From NCBI RefSeq assembly GCF_036381655.1, contig NZ_DASVCJ010000006.1:124001-188000 (forward strand): DNA of 64,000 nt, given 5' to 3'. Shown piece by piece: positions 42,247 to 49,760 of the stretch. The notes below the pieces were generated by a model. The model worked only from the letters and a program-made list of their open reading frames with translations. It had not been told where the DNA came from and made no database searches. This stretch comes from Ferrovibrio sp036381655 (GTDB lineage: Bacteria; Pseudomonadota; Alphaproteobacteria; Ferrovibrionales; Ferrovibrionaceae). A program made the translations under genes and the position numbers. Numbering within the stretch: position 1 is the first letter of the stretch; each line of letters begins with the position of its first letter.

Positions 42247-44694
42247 CTATTCCGCTGCATGCGCCAGCCGCAGATCGGCCAGCGGTCTGAATTCATGCGC
42301 GAACTTTCCCTTGATCCGTTCGGCCCAGGGGTCGATCTGCACGAATTTTTGCGCGTGAACGAAGCGCTCGAACAACGCGCGCCGGCGCGCGCCGTCCTCG
42401 ACGATCTGCTTCTTCACCGTCTCGAAGCCGACGCGGTTGACCCACTTGAAGAGGCGGTCGAGGTAATGTGCCTGCTCGCGATAGAGCTGCAGCAGCGCGC
42501 CGCAATATTCGAGTACCTCGTCCTCGGTCTCGACCTTGCAAAGCAGCTCCGTCCCCTTCACATGCAGGCCGGCGGCGCCGGCGATATGCAGCTCGTAGCC
42601 GGACTCGACGCAGATCACACCGAAATCCTTCACCGTCGCCTCGGCGCAGTTGCGCGGGCAGCCGGAGACGCCCAGCTTCACCTTATGCGGCGTCCAGCTT
42701 CCCCAGGCGAACTTCTCCAGCTTGATGCCGAGCCCGGTGGAATCCTGGGTGCCGAAGCGGCACCATTCCGAGCCGACGCAGGTTTTGACCGTGCGCAAGG
42801 CCTTGCCATAGGCATGGCCGGAAACCATCCCGGCCGCATTCAGATCGGCCCAGACGCCGGGCAGGTCCTCCTTCTTCACTCCCAGCAGGTCGATGCGCTG
42901 CCCGCCGGTCACCTTCACGGTCGGAATTTTGTATTTCTCCGCCACATCGGCGATGGCCCGCAACTCTTGCGGGCTGGTCAGCCCGCCCCACATGCGCGGC
43001 ACGACGGAATAGGTGCCGTCCTTCTGGATGTTGGCATGGGCGCGTTCGTTGATGAAGCGCGACTGGTTGTCGTCGGCATATTCGCCGGGCCAGCTGGCCA
43101 GCAGATAGAAGTTCAGCGCCGGGCGGCATTTGTGGCATCCGCAGGAGGTCTTCCATTCCAGCTCCTGCATCACCGCCGGGATCGACTTGAGCCGCCGGGC
43201 GACGATCAGGCGCCGCACTTCGTCGTGGCCCAGATCCGTGCAGCCGCAGATCGCCGTCAGCTCGGCGGGCTTGTAGCTGCCTCCCAGCGTGATCGCGAGC
43301 AATTGCTCGACCAGGCCGGTGCAGGTCCCGCAGGACGCAGACGCCTTGGTCTGGGCGCGGACCTGCTCGAGGCTGGTCAGGCCCTTGCCCTGGATGGCCG
43401 CGACGATCTTGCCTTTGCATACGCCGTTGCAGCCGCAGATCTCCGCATCATCTGGCAAGGCTGCAACGGCTGCCATAGGGTCCAATTGGGCGCCTCCGGC
43501 ATAGCCCTGCCCGAAGATCAGCGTGTCGCGCATCTCGGAGATGTCGGTTTGCTTCCTGAGCAGATCGAAGAACCAGGAGCCGTCCGCCGTCTCGCCATAG
43601 AGAACCACCCCGATGATGCGGTTGTCCTGCAGCACCAGACGCTTGTAGATCCCGGCGGCGGCATCGCGCAGCACGATCTCCTCCCGCCCTTTCCGCTCGC
43701 TGAAATCGCCGGCGGAAAACAGGTCGATGCCGGTCACCTTCAGCTTGGTGGCGGTCACCGAGCCGTTATACGCGGCCGCCTCGCCGAGCAGCGACCTGGC
43801 CAGGACCCCGGCCATCTCATAAAGCGGCGCCACCAGGCCGTAGGACACGCCGCGATGCTCGACGCATTCCCCCAATGCGTAGATGTCCGGATCCGAGGTG
43901 ACCATCTGATCGTTGACGACGATGCCGCGATTGACCGCCAGCCCGGCATTCTTGCCCAATGCCGCATTGGGCCGGATGCCCGCCGCCATGACCACCAGGT
44001 CGGCCGGGATGCGGGTGCCGTCGTCCAGTTCGACCGCCTCGACCCTGCCGCTGCCGAGAATCGCCTTCGTGTTGGCGCTGGTCAGCACGCGGATGCCGCG
44101 CGTCTCGATGGCCTGCTTCAGCAGATGGCCGGCGGCCGCATCGAGCTGACGCTCCATCAGCGTGGGCATCAGATGCAGGACGGTCATCTCCATGCCCTGC
44201 TCGGCCAGGCCGGCCGCCGCCTCCAGGCCAAGCAGGCCGCCGCCGATCACCACGGCGCGGCCGCGCGCCCGGGCAGCCAGGATCATGGCGTTGACATCAT
44301 CGAGATCGCGGTAGGTCAGCACGCCGGCAAGCGTATGCCCCGGCACCGGAATGATGATCGGGAGCGAGCCGGTGGCGATTACCAGCTTGTCGTATTCCTG
44401 GACGAGGCCGTTATCAGTGGCGATCGTCTTCGCCGCCCGGTCGATGCCGATAACCCGCGTTCCCTTGTGAAGCGTCACGCCGTTCTTGATGTACCAGCCG
44501 TCGCCATGGATGACGATCTGCTCGAAGCTCTTCTCGCCGGACAGCACCGGCGACAGCATGATGCGGTCGTAATTGACCCGCGGCTCGGCGTTGAAGATGG
44601 TCACGTCATAGCGGCCCGGCGCCTTCTCGAAGAGATGTTCGAGCATGCGCCCCGGCGCCATGCCGTTGCCGATAATGACCAGTCGCTCAGCCAT
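42247..44694 (-). CDS. nirB: NADH-dependent nitrite reductase large subunit NirB
   Basis: Reduces nitrite to ammonium. The product is 815 aa. An FAD/NAD oxidoreductase half (LVIIGNGMAPGRMLE; AVVIGGGLLGLEAAAGLAE) is followed by two BFD-like iron-sulfur segments (CGCNGVCKGKI with CGTCTGLVEQL; CGCTDLGHDEV with CGCHKCRPALN). The siroheme/4Fe-4S half has CVGSEWCRFGTQ and GVSGCPRNCAEA. First gene of nirB-nirD-nasA-cysG, transcribed through a leader with antitermination features (44.69-44.82 kb). Confidence 0.95.
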   Translation of the reverse strand: MAERLVIIGNGMAPGRMLEHLFEKAPGRYDVTIFNAEPRVNYDRIMLSPVLSGEKSFEQIVIHGDGWYIKNGVTLHKGTRVIGIDRAAKTIATDNGLVQEYDKLVIATGSLPIIIPVPGHTLAGVLTYRDLDDVNAMILAARARGRAVVIGGGLLGLEAAAGLAEQGMEMTVLHLMPTLMERQLDAAAGHLLKQAIETRGIRVLTSANTKAILGSGRVEAVELDDGTRIPADLVVMAAGIRPNAALGKNAGLAVNRGIVVNDQMVTSDPDIYALGECVEHRGVSYGLVAPLYEMAGVLARSLLGEAAAYNGSVTATKLKVTGIDLFSAGDFSERKGREEIVLRDAAAGIYKRLVLQDNRIIGVVLYGETADGSWFFDLLRKQTDISEMRDTLIFGQGYAGGAQLDPMAAVAALPDDAEICGCNGVCKGKIVAAIQGKGLTSLEQVRAQTKASASCGTCTGLVEQLLAITLGGSYKPAELTAICGCTDLGHDEVRRLIVARRLKSIPAVMQELEWKTSCGCHKCRPALNFYLLASWPGEYADDNQSRFINERAHANIQKDGTYSVVPRMWGGLTSPQELRAIADVAEKYKIPTVKVTGGQRIDLLGVKKEDLPGVWADLNAAGMVSGHAYGKALRTVKTCVGSEWCRFGTQDSTGLGIKLEKFAWGSWTPHKVKLGVSGCPRNCAEATVKDFGVICVESGYELHIAGAAGLHVKGTELLCKVETEDEVLEYCGALLQLYREQAHYLDRLFKWVNRVGFETVKKQIVEDGARRRALFERFVHAQKFVQIDPWAERIKGKFAHEFRPLADLRLAHAAE

Positions 44695-44723
44695 GACTAC
44701 CCCACCAACTCGGCGTCGAAAGC

Positions 44724-44773
44724 AAAAAAGCGCCCGCAATGCCGGCCTTGCATAAGGCCGCATCGCCGGACGC
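44724..44773 (-). terminator. Intrinsic terminator (attenuator) in the nirB leader
   Basis: On the minus strand, GCGTCC, GCGATGC and GGCCTT pair with AAGGCC, GCATTGC and GGGCGC around an ATGC loop: about 19 base pairs broken only by single bulged bases, then TTTTTT. It ends 30 bases before the nirB ATG with no gene in between, so it is an attenuator. Confidence 0.88.
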
Positions 44774-44810
44774 CCCTGTCCCATTCGCAGACCGGCGCGC
44801 CATTGCGCCG
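44768..44810 (-). promoter_or_regulatory. Two-hexaloop ANTAR-type antiterminator site in the nirB leader
   Basis: Minus strand. P1 (44810-44793) is a perfect 6-bp stem CGGCGC / GCGCCG with hexaloop AATGGC. P2 (44781-44768) is stem GGAC / GTCC with hexaloop AGGGGC. Both loops have A at position 1 and G at position 4, the hallmark of RNAs bound by ANTAR proteins. P2 shares six bases with the 5' strand of the terminator, so P2 and the full terminator are mutually exclusive. NasT, encoded just upstream, is the obvious ligand. Confidence 0.78.
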
Positions 44811-44826
44811 TCGCTTGCCTGCGTGA

Positions 44827-44844
44827 AGCAGAAAGCATGCCAAG
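44827..44844 (-). promoter_or_regulatory. Sigma-54 promoter of nirB-nirD-nasA-cysG
   Basis: Minus-strand CTTGGCATGCTTTCTGCT has GG (44841-44840) and GC (44829-44828) separated by exactly ten bases, close to the TGGCAC-N5-TTGC consensus. The expected start is near 44817, seven bases before the first hexaloop hairpin. This implies RpoN and an activator such as NtrC; a half-matching NtrC-like site lies around 44895-44911 but is weak. Confidence 0.72.
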
Positions 44845-44910
44845 CTTCGCCGCGCGGATTTTCTCCGGATCGATGATGAGCCGGGCGGCTCGGTCCACCG
44901 CACTGCACAC

Positions 44911-44931
44911 AAAAGAGGCGGCACTGCCGCC
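44911..44931 (-). terminator. Terminator after nasT
   Basis: Perfect 6-bp stem GGCGGC / GCCGCC with an AGT loop, followed on the minus strand by TCTTTT. About 30 bases after the nasT stop and upstream of the sigma-54 promoter, so it insulates nirB from nasT transcription. Confidence 0.75.
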
Positions 44932-44960
44932 CGCCTAGGCAGCCGGCATAACGAATGGCG

Positions 44961-45548
44961 CTAGCGCCGGTTCAGCAGATCGGCGAAGGCCAGCAGGGAC
45001 TCGGCGGTCTCGGCGAGCCGCTGCTGGCGATCCATCGCCAGCTTGCGCAAGGCCGCATAGGCATCCGCTTCCGAAAGCTGGCGCTCGCGCATCAGCAGCC
45101 CCTTGGCGCGGTCGATCAGCTTGCGCTCGGCCAAGGCCGCCCTGGCCTTCCGCAATTCCTCGCGCAGCGCCTGGGCCTCGCGGAAACGCGCGACGGCAAC
45201 GTCGAGGATCGGCTTGATGCGGCGCGCGGCGCGCCCGTCGATGACATAGGCGGCAACCCCGGCCTGCAGGGCCTGCCGGGTCATCGCCGCGTCCGAGCGG
45301 TCGACGAACATGACGACCGGCCGCGGCAGTTCGGCATCGAGCTGGCGCAGGCAGGCGATGATCTCGCGCGAGGGCGCTTCGATGGCGAGGATGACGATCT
45401 CGGGCGCGATCTCCTGCACCCTGCGGATGCTGAACGCGCGCGGCGCAAGCTGCGCTGCCAGGCCGTAGCCCTGCGCCTGCAGGGCATCGGCGAGCGCGGC
45501 GGCGCGCTCAGGCGATTCGTCAATCAACAGAACCCGGACACCGGCCAC
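44961..45548 (-). CDS. nasT: ANTAR-domain antitermination regulator NasT
   Basis: The product is 195 aa. Residues 1-120 form a receiver-like domain (RVLLIDESPERAAALADAL), but the phospho-acceptor position reads Ala55 (IVILAIEAPSRE), so it is a pseudo-receiver. Residues ~134-190 are a typical RNA-binding ANTAR domain (RAKGLLMRERQLSEADAY; LRKLAMDRQQRLAE). In Azotobacter and Paracoccus, NasT binds nitrate-operon leader RNA to prevent termination and is held inactive by the nitrate sensor NasS. No nasS is in the window. Its target is very likely the nirB leader. Confidence 0.9.
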   Translation of the reverse strand: MAGVRVLLIDESPERAAALADALQAQGYGLAAQLAPRAFSIRRVQEIAPEIVILAIEAPSREIIACLRQLDAELPRPVVMFVDRSDAAMTRQALQAGVAAYVIDGRAARRIKPILDVAVARFREAQALREELRKARAALAERKLIDRAKGLLMRERQLSEADAYAALRKLAMDRQQRLAETAESLLAFADLLNRR

Positions 45549-45652
45549 GCATGCTCACCAGATCGCACAGGGATACCATGCGATATGCAAAGCAAGAGCC
45601 GTGCCGTTACTGGATCACGTCCAGGCCAGCCTGGATCCGATGACTGTAGTGT

Positions 45653-45727
45653 TGGTAGCGGGGGGCGGGATTGAACCGCCGACCCAGGGCTTATGAGTCC
45701 CTTGCTCTACCACTGAGCTACCCCGCC
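45653..45727 (-). tRNA. tRNA-Met (CAT anticodon)
   Basis: 75 bases on the minus strand including encoded CCA. Acceptor GGCGGGG / CCCCGCT (first pair G-U), D arm GCTC-AGTGGTA-GAGC, anticodon loop CTCATAA with CAT, T arm GGCGG-TTCAATC-CCGCC. Sequence is that of the elongator type; a lysidine-modified tRNA-Ile with CAT is the alternative. Confidence 0.93.
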
Positions 45728-45730
45728 CCA

Positions 45731-45795
45731 AAACCGGGCCCCAGAAGCTGGGTCCCGAACCGGGCCCCAAGCCGGGCCCAGAACTGGGTTCCGGA
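45731..45795. repeat. GC-rich imperfect tandem repeat upstream of tRNA-Met
   Basis: Units starting AACCGGGCCCCA at 45732 and 45758, and a degenerate AACTGGGTTCC at 45782, give a period of about 24-26 bases. The repeat occupies the place where the tRNA promoter would be expected; no AT-rich promoter element is visible in it. Confidence 0.6.
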
Positions 45796-45872
45796 CCATC
45801 GCAAAACGGCCCGGAGGGCGGCATGGATACGGGCCGCCGCCCCCGATGTCAAGCCTGCCGCAAGCCTTTGAT

Positions 45873-47060
45873 TCAGGCCGCTAAGCTACCCTTGCCGGCT
45901 GCCCCGCTGCGGGCGATCCAGCCGCCGCCGAGCAGGCGTTCGCCATCGTAGACCACGCCGGCCTGGCCGGGCGCGACGCCGTATTCGGCCTGCAGCAGCT
46001 CGAGCCGGGCGCCGGCGGCGTCATCGGCATCCGGATAGATCACGGCGGCGATGGCCGGCTGCGCCGAGCGCAGCTTGACCGTCACCTCCCGCCCTGCCGC
46101 CGGGATCGGCGCGGCATCGAGCCAGTTCAGCTCCCGCAGGTGGACCAGGTTGCGCGCCAGCGCCGCCTTCGGGCCGACCACGACGCGCCGCTTCGCCGCA
46201 TCGAGGCGCAGGACGTATAGCGGTTCGGCGGCGGCGATGCCGAGGCCTTTGCGCTGGCCGACGGTGAAATGGATGATGCCGTCATGGCGGCCGAGCACGC
46301 GGCCGGCCTCGTCGACGATCTCGCCCGGCTCCTTGGCCTCGGGCCTGAGCTTGGCGACCACGCCGGCATAATCGCCGTTCGGCACGAAGCAGATATCCTG
46401 GCTGTCCGGCTTGTCGGCGACGATGAGGCCGAATTCCTCCGCCAGCCTGCGCACCGCCGGCTTTTCCAGATCGCCGAGCGGAAAGCGCAGGAAATCGAGC
46501 TGCTCGCGCGTCGTGGCGTAGAGGAAATAGCTCTGATCGCGGCGCGGATCGCGGCCGCGATGCAATTCCGCCGCGCCGCCTTCGCCGATCACCCGCCGCA
46601 CGTAATGGCCGGTGGCGAGGCAATCGGCGCCGAGATCCCGCGCGGTGGCCAGCAGATCCTTGAACTTGACGCGCTGGTTGCAGCGGATGCAGGGGATCGG
46701 CGTCTCGCCGCGTATGTAGGATTCGGCGAATTCGTCGATCACCGCCTGGCGGAAGCGGCTTTCGTAATCCAGCACGTAATGCGGAATGCCGAGCCGGGCC
46801 GCCACCTGCCGCGCATCGTGGATATCCTGCCCGGCGCAGCAGGCGCCCTTGCGGCTGATCGCGGCGCCATGATCGTAAAGCTGCAGCGTGATCCCGACGA
46901 CGTCATAGCCTTCCCGCGCCAGCAGCCCGGCCACGACCGAGGAATCGACCCCGCCCGACATCGCCACCACCACGCGGGTGGCCGAGGCCGGCTTGGCGAA
47001 GCCCAGGCTGTTGCGGGCCGGTCCGCCGCGGGCGGCGCTATCGGGGGATGGCTGGATCAT
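45873..47060 (-). CDS. mnmA: tRNA-specific 2-thiouridylase MnmA
   Basis: Thiolates U34 of tRNA Lys, Glu and Gln. The product is 395 aa: PP-loop SGGVDSSVVAGLLA, catalytic Cys pair in CCAGQDIHDAR and CIRCNQRVKF, plus TGHYVRR, and family motifs DQSYFLYATTREQL and HFTVGQRKGLGI. Transcribed toward the tRNA-Met gene 145 bases downstream. Confidence 0.95.
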   Translation of the reverse strand: MIQPSPDSAARGGPARNSLGFAKPASATRVVVAMSGGVDSSVVAGLLAREGYDVVGITLQLYDHGAAISRKGACCAGQDIHDARQVAARLGIPHYVLDYESRFRQAVIDEFAESYIRGETPIPCIRCNQRVKFKDLLATARDLGADCLATGHYVRRVIGEGGAAELHRGRDPRRDQSYFLYATTREQLDFLRFPLGDLEKPAVRRLAEEFGLIVADKPDSQDICFVPNGDYAGVVAKLRPEAKEPGEIVDEAGRVLGRHDGIIHFTVGQRKGLGIAAAEPLYVLRLDAAKRRVVVGPKAALARNLVHLRELNWLDAAPIPAAGREVTVKLRSAQPAIAAVIYPDADDAAGARLELLQAEYGVAPGQAGVVYDGERLLGGGWIARSGAAGKGSLAA

Positions 47061-47179
47061 GGCGGCGGACTATAGACTCCTGTCCCTACCAGGCAAGCAG
47101 GCAAAGGCAGGCCGGGCGCGATGCTCAGATAGGGCCGGCCGCGGCCGGATGTGAGCCGGTTTCGATACGATTCCCGCCC

Positions 47180-47253
47180 GATTGAGGTCGGATTGAGGTC
47201 GGATTCGAGCCCATGAGAGTCGAGTCCGGTCGATTCCGGCCGGATTGAGGTCG
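47180..47253. repeat. GATTGAGGTCG direct repeats
   Basis: Three exact 11-base copies, at 47180-47190, 47191-47201 (head to tail) and 47243-47253, between mnmA and the SRPBCC gene. The core ATTGAGGTCG recurs at 57133-57142 in another intergenic region. Function unknown. Confidence 0.6.
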
Positions 47254-47401
47254 CTTCCGGTCCAATTCGCTCTTATCCGGTCTTATTTCGCCGTCCGGCG
47301 CAGAACGGCCGCTTACGGCCTGCCGCGCCAGGATAACCACCGGCAGCCGCCAGTTGCATCAAATGAGGAACATTTTAATCGCATAAAGCATAAAAATTCC
47401 C

Positions 47402-47431
47402 TTTACCTGATGGAATATATGAACATATAAT
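47402..47431 (+). promoter_or_regulatory. Promoter of the SRPBCC gene
   Basis: TTTACC (47402-47407), an 18-base spacer and a perfect TATAAT (47426-47431), 35 bases before the start codon. A direct repeat ATGAACA overlaps the -10 region (around 47419 and 47431), a possible regulator site. Confidence 0.6.
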
Positions 47432-47466
47432 GAACACATTTGCAGAGTCAAGCCCGGAGAATCGCA

Positions 47467-47874
47467 ATGCCTGCGCCGCTGCCCGCCCGCCATATCGGCA
47501 TCCCGATCGCCCGCCCCTTCGATGCCGTCTACGGCTTCCTGGCCGAGCCGGCGAACTGGCCGCGCTGGGCCAGCGGCCTCGGCGCCATGCAGCGGCGGCC
47601 GGACGGCTCATGGACGGCGGATCAGGAAACCGGCCGGGTCGGCATCGTCTTTGCGCCGCGCAATGCCTTCGGCGTGCTCGATCACAGCGTGACGCTGCCG
47701 AACGGAGACATCGTGCGGGTGCCTTTGCGCGTCGTCCGCAACAATGATGGCAGCGAGGTGATCTTCACCCTGTTCCGCCAGCCCGGCATGGACGATACCG
47801 CCTTCGAGCGCGATGCGGCCTGGATCGCGCAGGATCTGGCGAAGCTGAAAACGCTGCTGGAAAATGACGCCTGA
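47467..47874 (+). CDS. SRPBCC (START-like) family protein
   Basis: The product is 135 aa with the polyketide-cyclase/START-like pattern: HIGIPIARPFDAVYGFLAEPANWPRWASG near the start (in part), then a beta-rich middle and a C-terminal helix (FERDAAWIAQDLAKLKTLL). It probably binds a hydrophobic ligand; ligand unknown. ATG 47467 has GGAG six to seven bases upstream. Confidence 0.78.
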   Translation: MPAPLPARHIGIPIARPFDAVYGFLAEPANWPRWASGLGAMQRRPDGSWTADQETGRVGIVFAPRNAFGVLDHSVTLPNGDIVRVPLRVVRNNDGSEVIFTLFRQPGMDDTAFERDAAWIAQDLAKLKTLLENDA

Positions 47875-48003
47875 TCGCCGTCAATCAATACCTATCGCTT
47901 CGCCGATCGCAAGGAGAAGGTCGTCGACCTTCTGCAGCGGGCGGTTACGGTCAGCGTCAAGACGATGGAGATCACCGAGGCCATGCGCAAAGCGCCGCGC
48001 TGA
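47875..48003 (+). pseudogene. Possible coding remnant after the SRPBCC gene
   Basis: Directly after the SRPBCC stop, the same frame stays open for 42 codons and reads like protein (NTYRFADRKEKVVDLLQ, then VKTMEITEAMRKAPR) with normal high-GC third positions, ending in TGA. It has no start codon or ribosome site of its own. It may be the tail of a decayed gene; I cannot name its family. Confidence 0.35.
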
Positions 48004-48136
48004 GGCCTGGATCCTCGGGCCGAGCCCGAGGGTGACGATTTTTGTCAACGAGGCTCCCTTCGCGGCCACGGGCGAAGGCTGGCGAGGCCGGCGGGCGGGC
48101 TGCTAACATCGCGGCCGCAACAACCGGAGGAAACCC

Positions 48137-48427
48137 ATGGCGAAAGGGTACTGGATCGCCCGCATCAGCATCCGCGAGCCGGAACGCTATGCCGATTACA
48201 TCAAGGCGGCGCGCCCCGCTTTCGAGAAATACGGCGCCCGCTTCATCGTGCGGGGCGGCCCCTACGATGCCGTGGAAGGCACGGCGCGCGAACGCAACGT
48301 GGTGATCGAGTTCGCCGACCTGGCCACCGCCAGGGCCTGCTACGACAGCCCGGAATATCAGGCGGCCAAAGCCATCCGTCTGGCCGGCACCGAGGGCGAG
48401 ATCATCATCATCGAGGGCGCCGAGTAG
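48137..48427 (+). CDS. DUF1330 family protein
   Basis: The product is 96 aa, a dimeric alpha/beta-barrel-type small domain: GYWIARISIREPERYADYI, KYGARFIVRGGPYD, and a C-terminal YQAAKAIRLAGTEGEIIII. GGAGG precedes the ATG. DUF1330 has no settled function. Confidence 0.88.
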   Translation: MAKGYWIARISIREPERYADYIKAARPAFEKYGARFIVRGGPYDAVEGTARERNVVIEFADLATARACYDSPEYQAAKAIRLAGTEGEIIIIEGAE

Positions 48428-48438
48428 GCTCCCCCCTC

Positions 48439-48483
48439 TCTCTCCGCCCGGGGTCTCTCCGCCCGGGGTCTCTCCGCCCGGGG
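48439..48483. repeat. Three perfect 15-bp tandem repeats
   Basis: TCTCTCCGCCCGGGG repeated three times without mismatch (48439-48453, 48454-48468, 48469-48483), filling the gap between the DUF1330 gene and the convergent LysE gene, whose stop codon follows immediately. Confidence 0.9.
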
Positions 48484-49095
48484 TCAGCGGTCGGCGAAAG
48501 CCAGCCTGGCGCCAAGGGCGACGAAGGCGGCGGCGAAGCTGCGCCGCAGCCAGGCAAGCACGGCGGGCCGCGAGATCACATGGTCGCGGATCGCGGCCGC
48601 GAAGAGTCCGTAGCCGACGAAAACCGCGAAGGTCATCAGCATGAAAATGCCGCTCAGTTCCAGCATGCGCGGCAATGGCTGCGTCTCCTGCGCGCTGACG
48701 AATTGCGGCAGGAAGGCGAGAAAGAAGATCGACAGCTTCGGATTGAGGATGTTGACGAGAATGGCGGTGACCCCGACCTGGGTCAGCGAGCGGCGGTCGG
48801 GCTTCTGCTCGACCTTCAGGGCACCGCGCTCGCGCCAGGTGTTCCATGCCATGTAGAGCAGATAGGCGACGCCGGCATATTTGAACGTCTGGAACGCCAC
48901 CGCGCTGGTATGCAGCAGCGCCGCCAGGCCCAGGATGGCGGCGGCGATATGCGGCAGGATACCAAGCGTGCAGCCGAAAGCGGCGACGATGCTGGCCTTC
49001 GATCCGCGCGACAGTCCGGCGCCGAGCGTATAGAGCACGCCGGTGCCGGGGGCGATGACGACGATGAAGGACGTGATCAGGAACTCGATGCTCAT
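48484..49095 (-). CDS. LysE/RhtB family exporter
   Basis: The product is 203 aa with about six membrane helices: SIEFLITSFIVVIAPGTGVL (family PGT motif), then GFGCTLGILPH-like AAFGCTLGILPHIAAAILG and VNILNPKLSIFFLAFLPQF, typical of RhtB. Probably exports amino acids or homoserine lactones; substrate unknown. ATG 49095 chosen because it starts the first helix. Confidence 0.87.
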   Translation of the reverse strand: MSIEFLITSFIVVIAPGTGVLYTLGAGLSRGSKASIVAAFGCTLGILPHIAAAILGLAALLHTSAVAFQTFKYAGVAYLLYMAWNTWRERGALKVEQKPDRRSLTQVGVTAILVNILNPKLSIFFLAFLPQFVSAQETQPLPRMLELSGIFMLMTFAVFVGYGLFAAAIRDHVISRPAVLAWLRRSFAAAFVALGARLAFADR

Positions 49096-49189
49096 CGTCA
49101 GCGGCCTCCGGGCTTTTTCGAGGCCGCCAGAATGCCGCCGCCCGGCCATGCCGGCAAGCCCCGTCCCCGCCGCGGAACGCAAGGTCCGC

Positions 49190-49744
49190 TTATGCCGCGA
49201 CCGGCGCATAGCGCAGGATGATGCCGCCCGATTGCAGCACCCGCGAGTCCAGCAGCGTCATCGGCCGGCGCCCGCCGCCCGGCCTGAACAGCAAATTGCC
49301 GCCGCCCAGCATCACCGGCACGAGGCATAGCCGGTACTCGTCGATCAGATGGCGTTGCTCCAGCGAGGCCATCAGATCGGCGCTGCCGAAGATGAAGATA
49401 TCCTTGCCGGCCTGCTGCTTCAGCCGCGCGACGGCATCCCCGACATCGCCGTCGAGCAGCGTCGTGTTGTTCCAGTCGACGGCCTCGAGGCTACGCGAGG
49501 CGACGGCCTTGGGCACGGCGTTCATGAAATCGGCGATCACGCCCTTCTCCCCGCGCCAATAGGCGGCCATGCCTTCATAGGTGACGCGGCCGAACAGCAG
49601 CAGGCCGGCCTCCTGGCATTGCTGGATCGCGTACCGCTCCAGTTCCTCGCCCCAGACGAGGTTGTGGAAATCGAGATCCCAGCCTTTGCCGCCTTCGAAA
49701 TAGCCGTCGAGGCTGACCAGATTCCAGACGATGAGCTTGCGCAT
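49190..49744 (-). CDS. Dihydrofolate reductase family protein (RibD C-terminal type)
   Basis: The product is 184 aa: MRKLIVWNLVSLDGYFEG start, LLLFGRVTYEGMAAYW, and an NADPH-binding segment IFIFGSADLMASLEQ followed by VPVMLGGGNLLF. It is the YyaP/YwjB type, usually not true folate enzymes. Divergent from the HxlR regulator across a gap with two matching palindromes, so likely its target. Confidence 0.85.
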   Translation of the reverse strand: MRKLIVWNLVSLDGYFEGGKGWDLDFHNLVWGEELERYAIQQCQEAGLLLFGRVTYEGMAAYWRGEKGVIADFMNAVPKAVASRSLEAVDWNNTTLLDGDVGDAVARLKQQAGKDIFIFGSADLMASLEQRHLIDEYRLCLVPVMLGGGNLLFRPGGGRRPMTLLDSRVLQSGGIILRYAPVAA

Positions 49745-49760
49745 GGGGGTATCCTTTCCG

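Larger units (their letters stand above)
47061..47466. other. 406-bp intergenic region with repeats and a promoter
   Basis: No gene is supported here. Bases ~47125-47290 are an imperfect CCGGATT/GAGGTCG-rich repeat cluster, including three copies of GATTGAGGTCG (47180, 47191, 47243). Bases ~47350-47440 are AT-rich, contrasting with the GC-rich surroundings, and carry the promoter of the SRPBCC gene. Confidence 0.7.

Noticed and set aside
39217..42296. Open frame of 1000 codons starting at 42219 as a longer NasA
   Set aside because: The first 108 codons overlap nirD in another frame and give Arg-rich, low-complexity sequence; the cluster motif begins just after GTG 41895.
42118..44826. Long + strand frame opposite nirB (about 900 codons)
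   Set aside because: It is the antisense shadow of nirB: GC-rich codon bias opens it, the composition is Arg/Gly/His-rich, and it has no recognisable domain or ribosome site.
44895..44911. NtrC binding site upstream of the sigma-54 promoter
   Set aside because: TGTGCA-N4-GGTGGA matches the TGCACC-N5-GGTGCA consensus only partly and with the wrong spacing; kept only as a remark.
48439..48483. Short tandem repeat as a CRISPR array
   Set aside because: The units are contiguous 15-mers with no spacers and no cas genes in the window.
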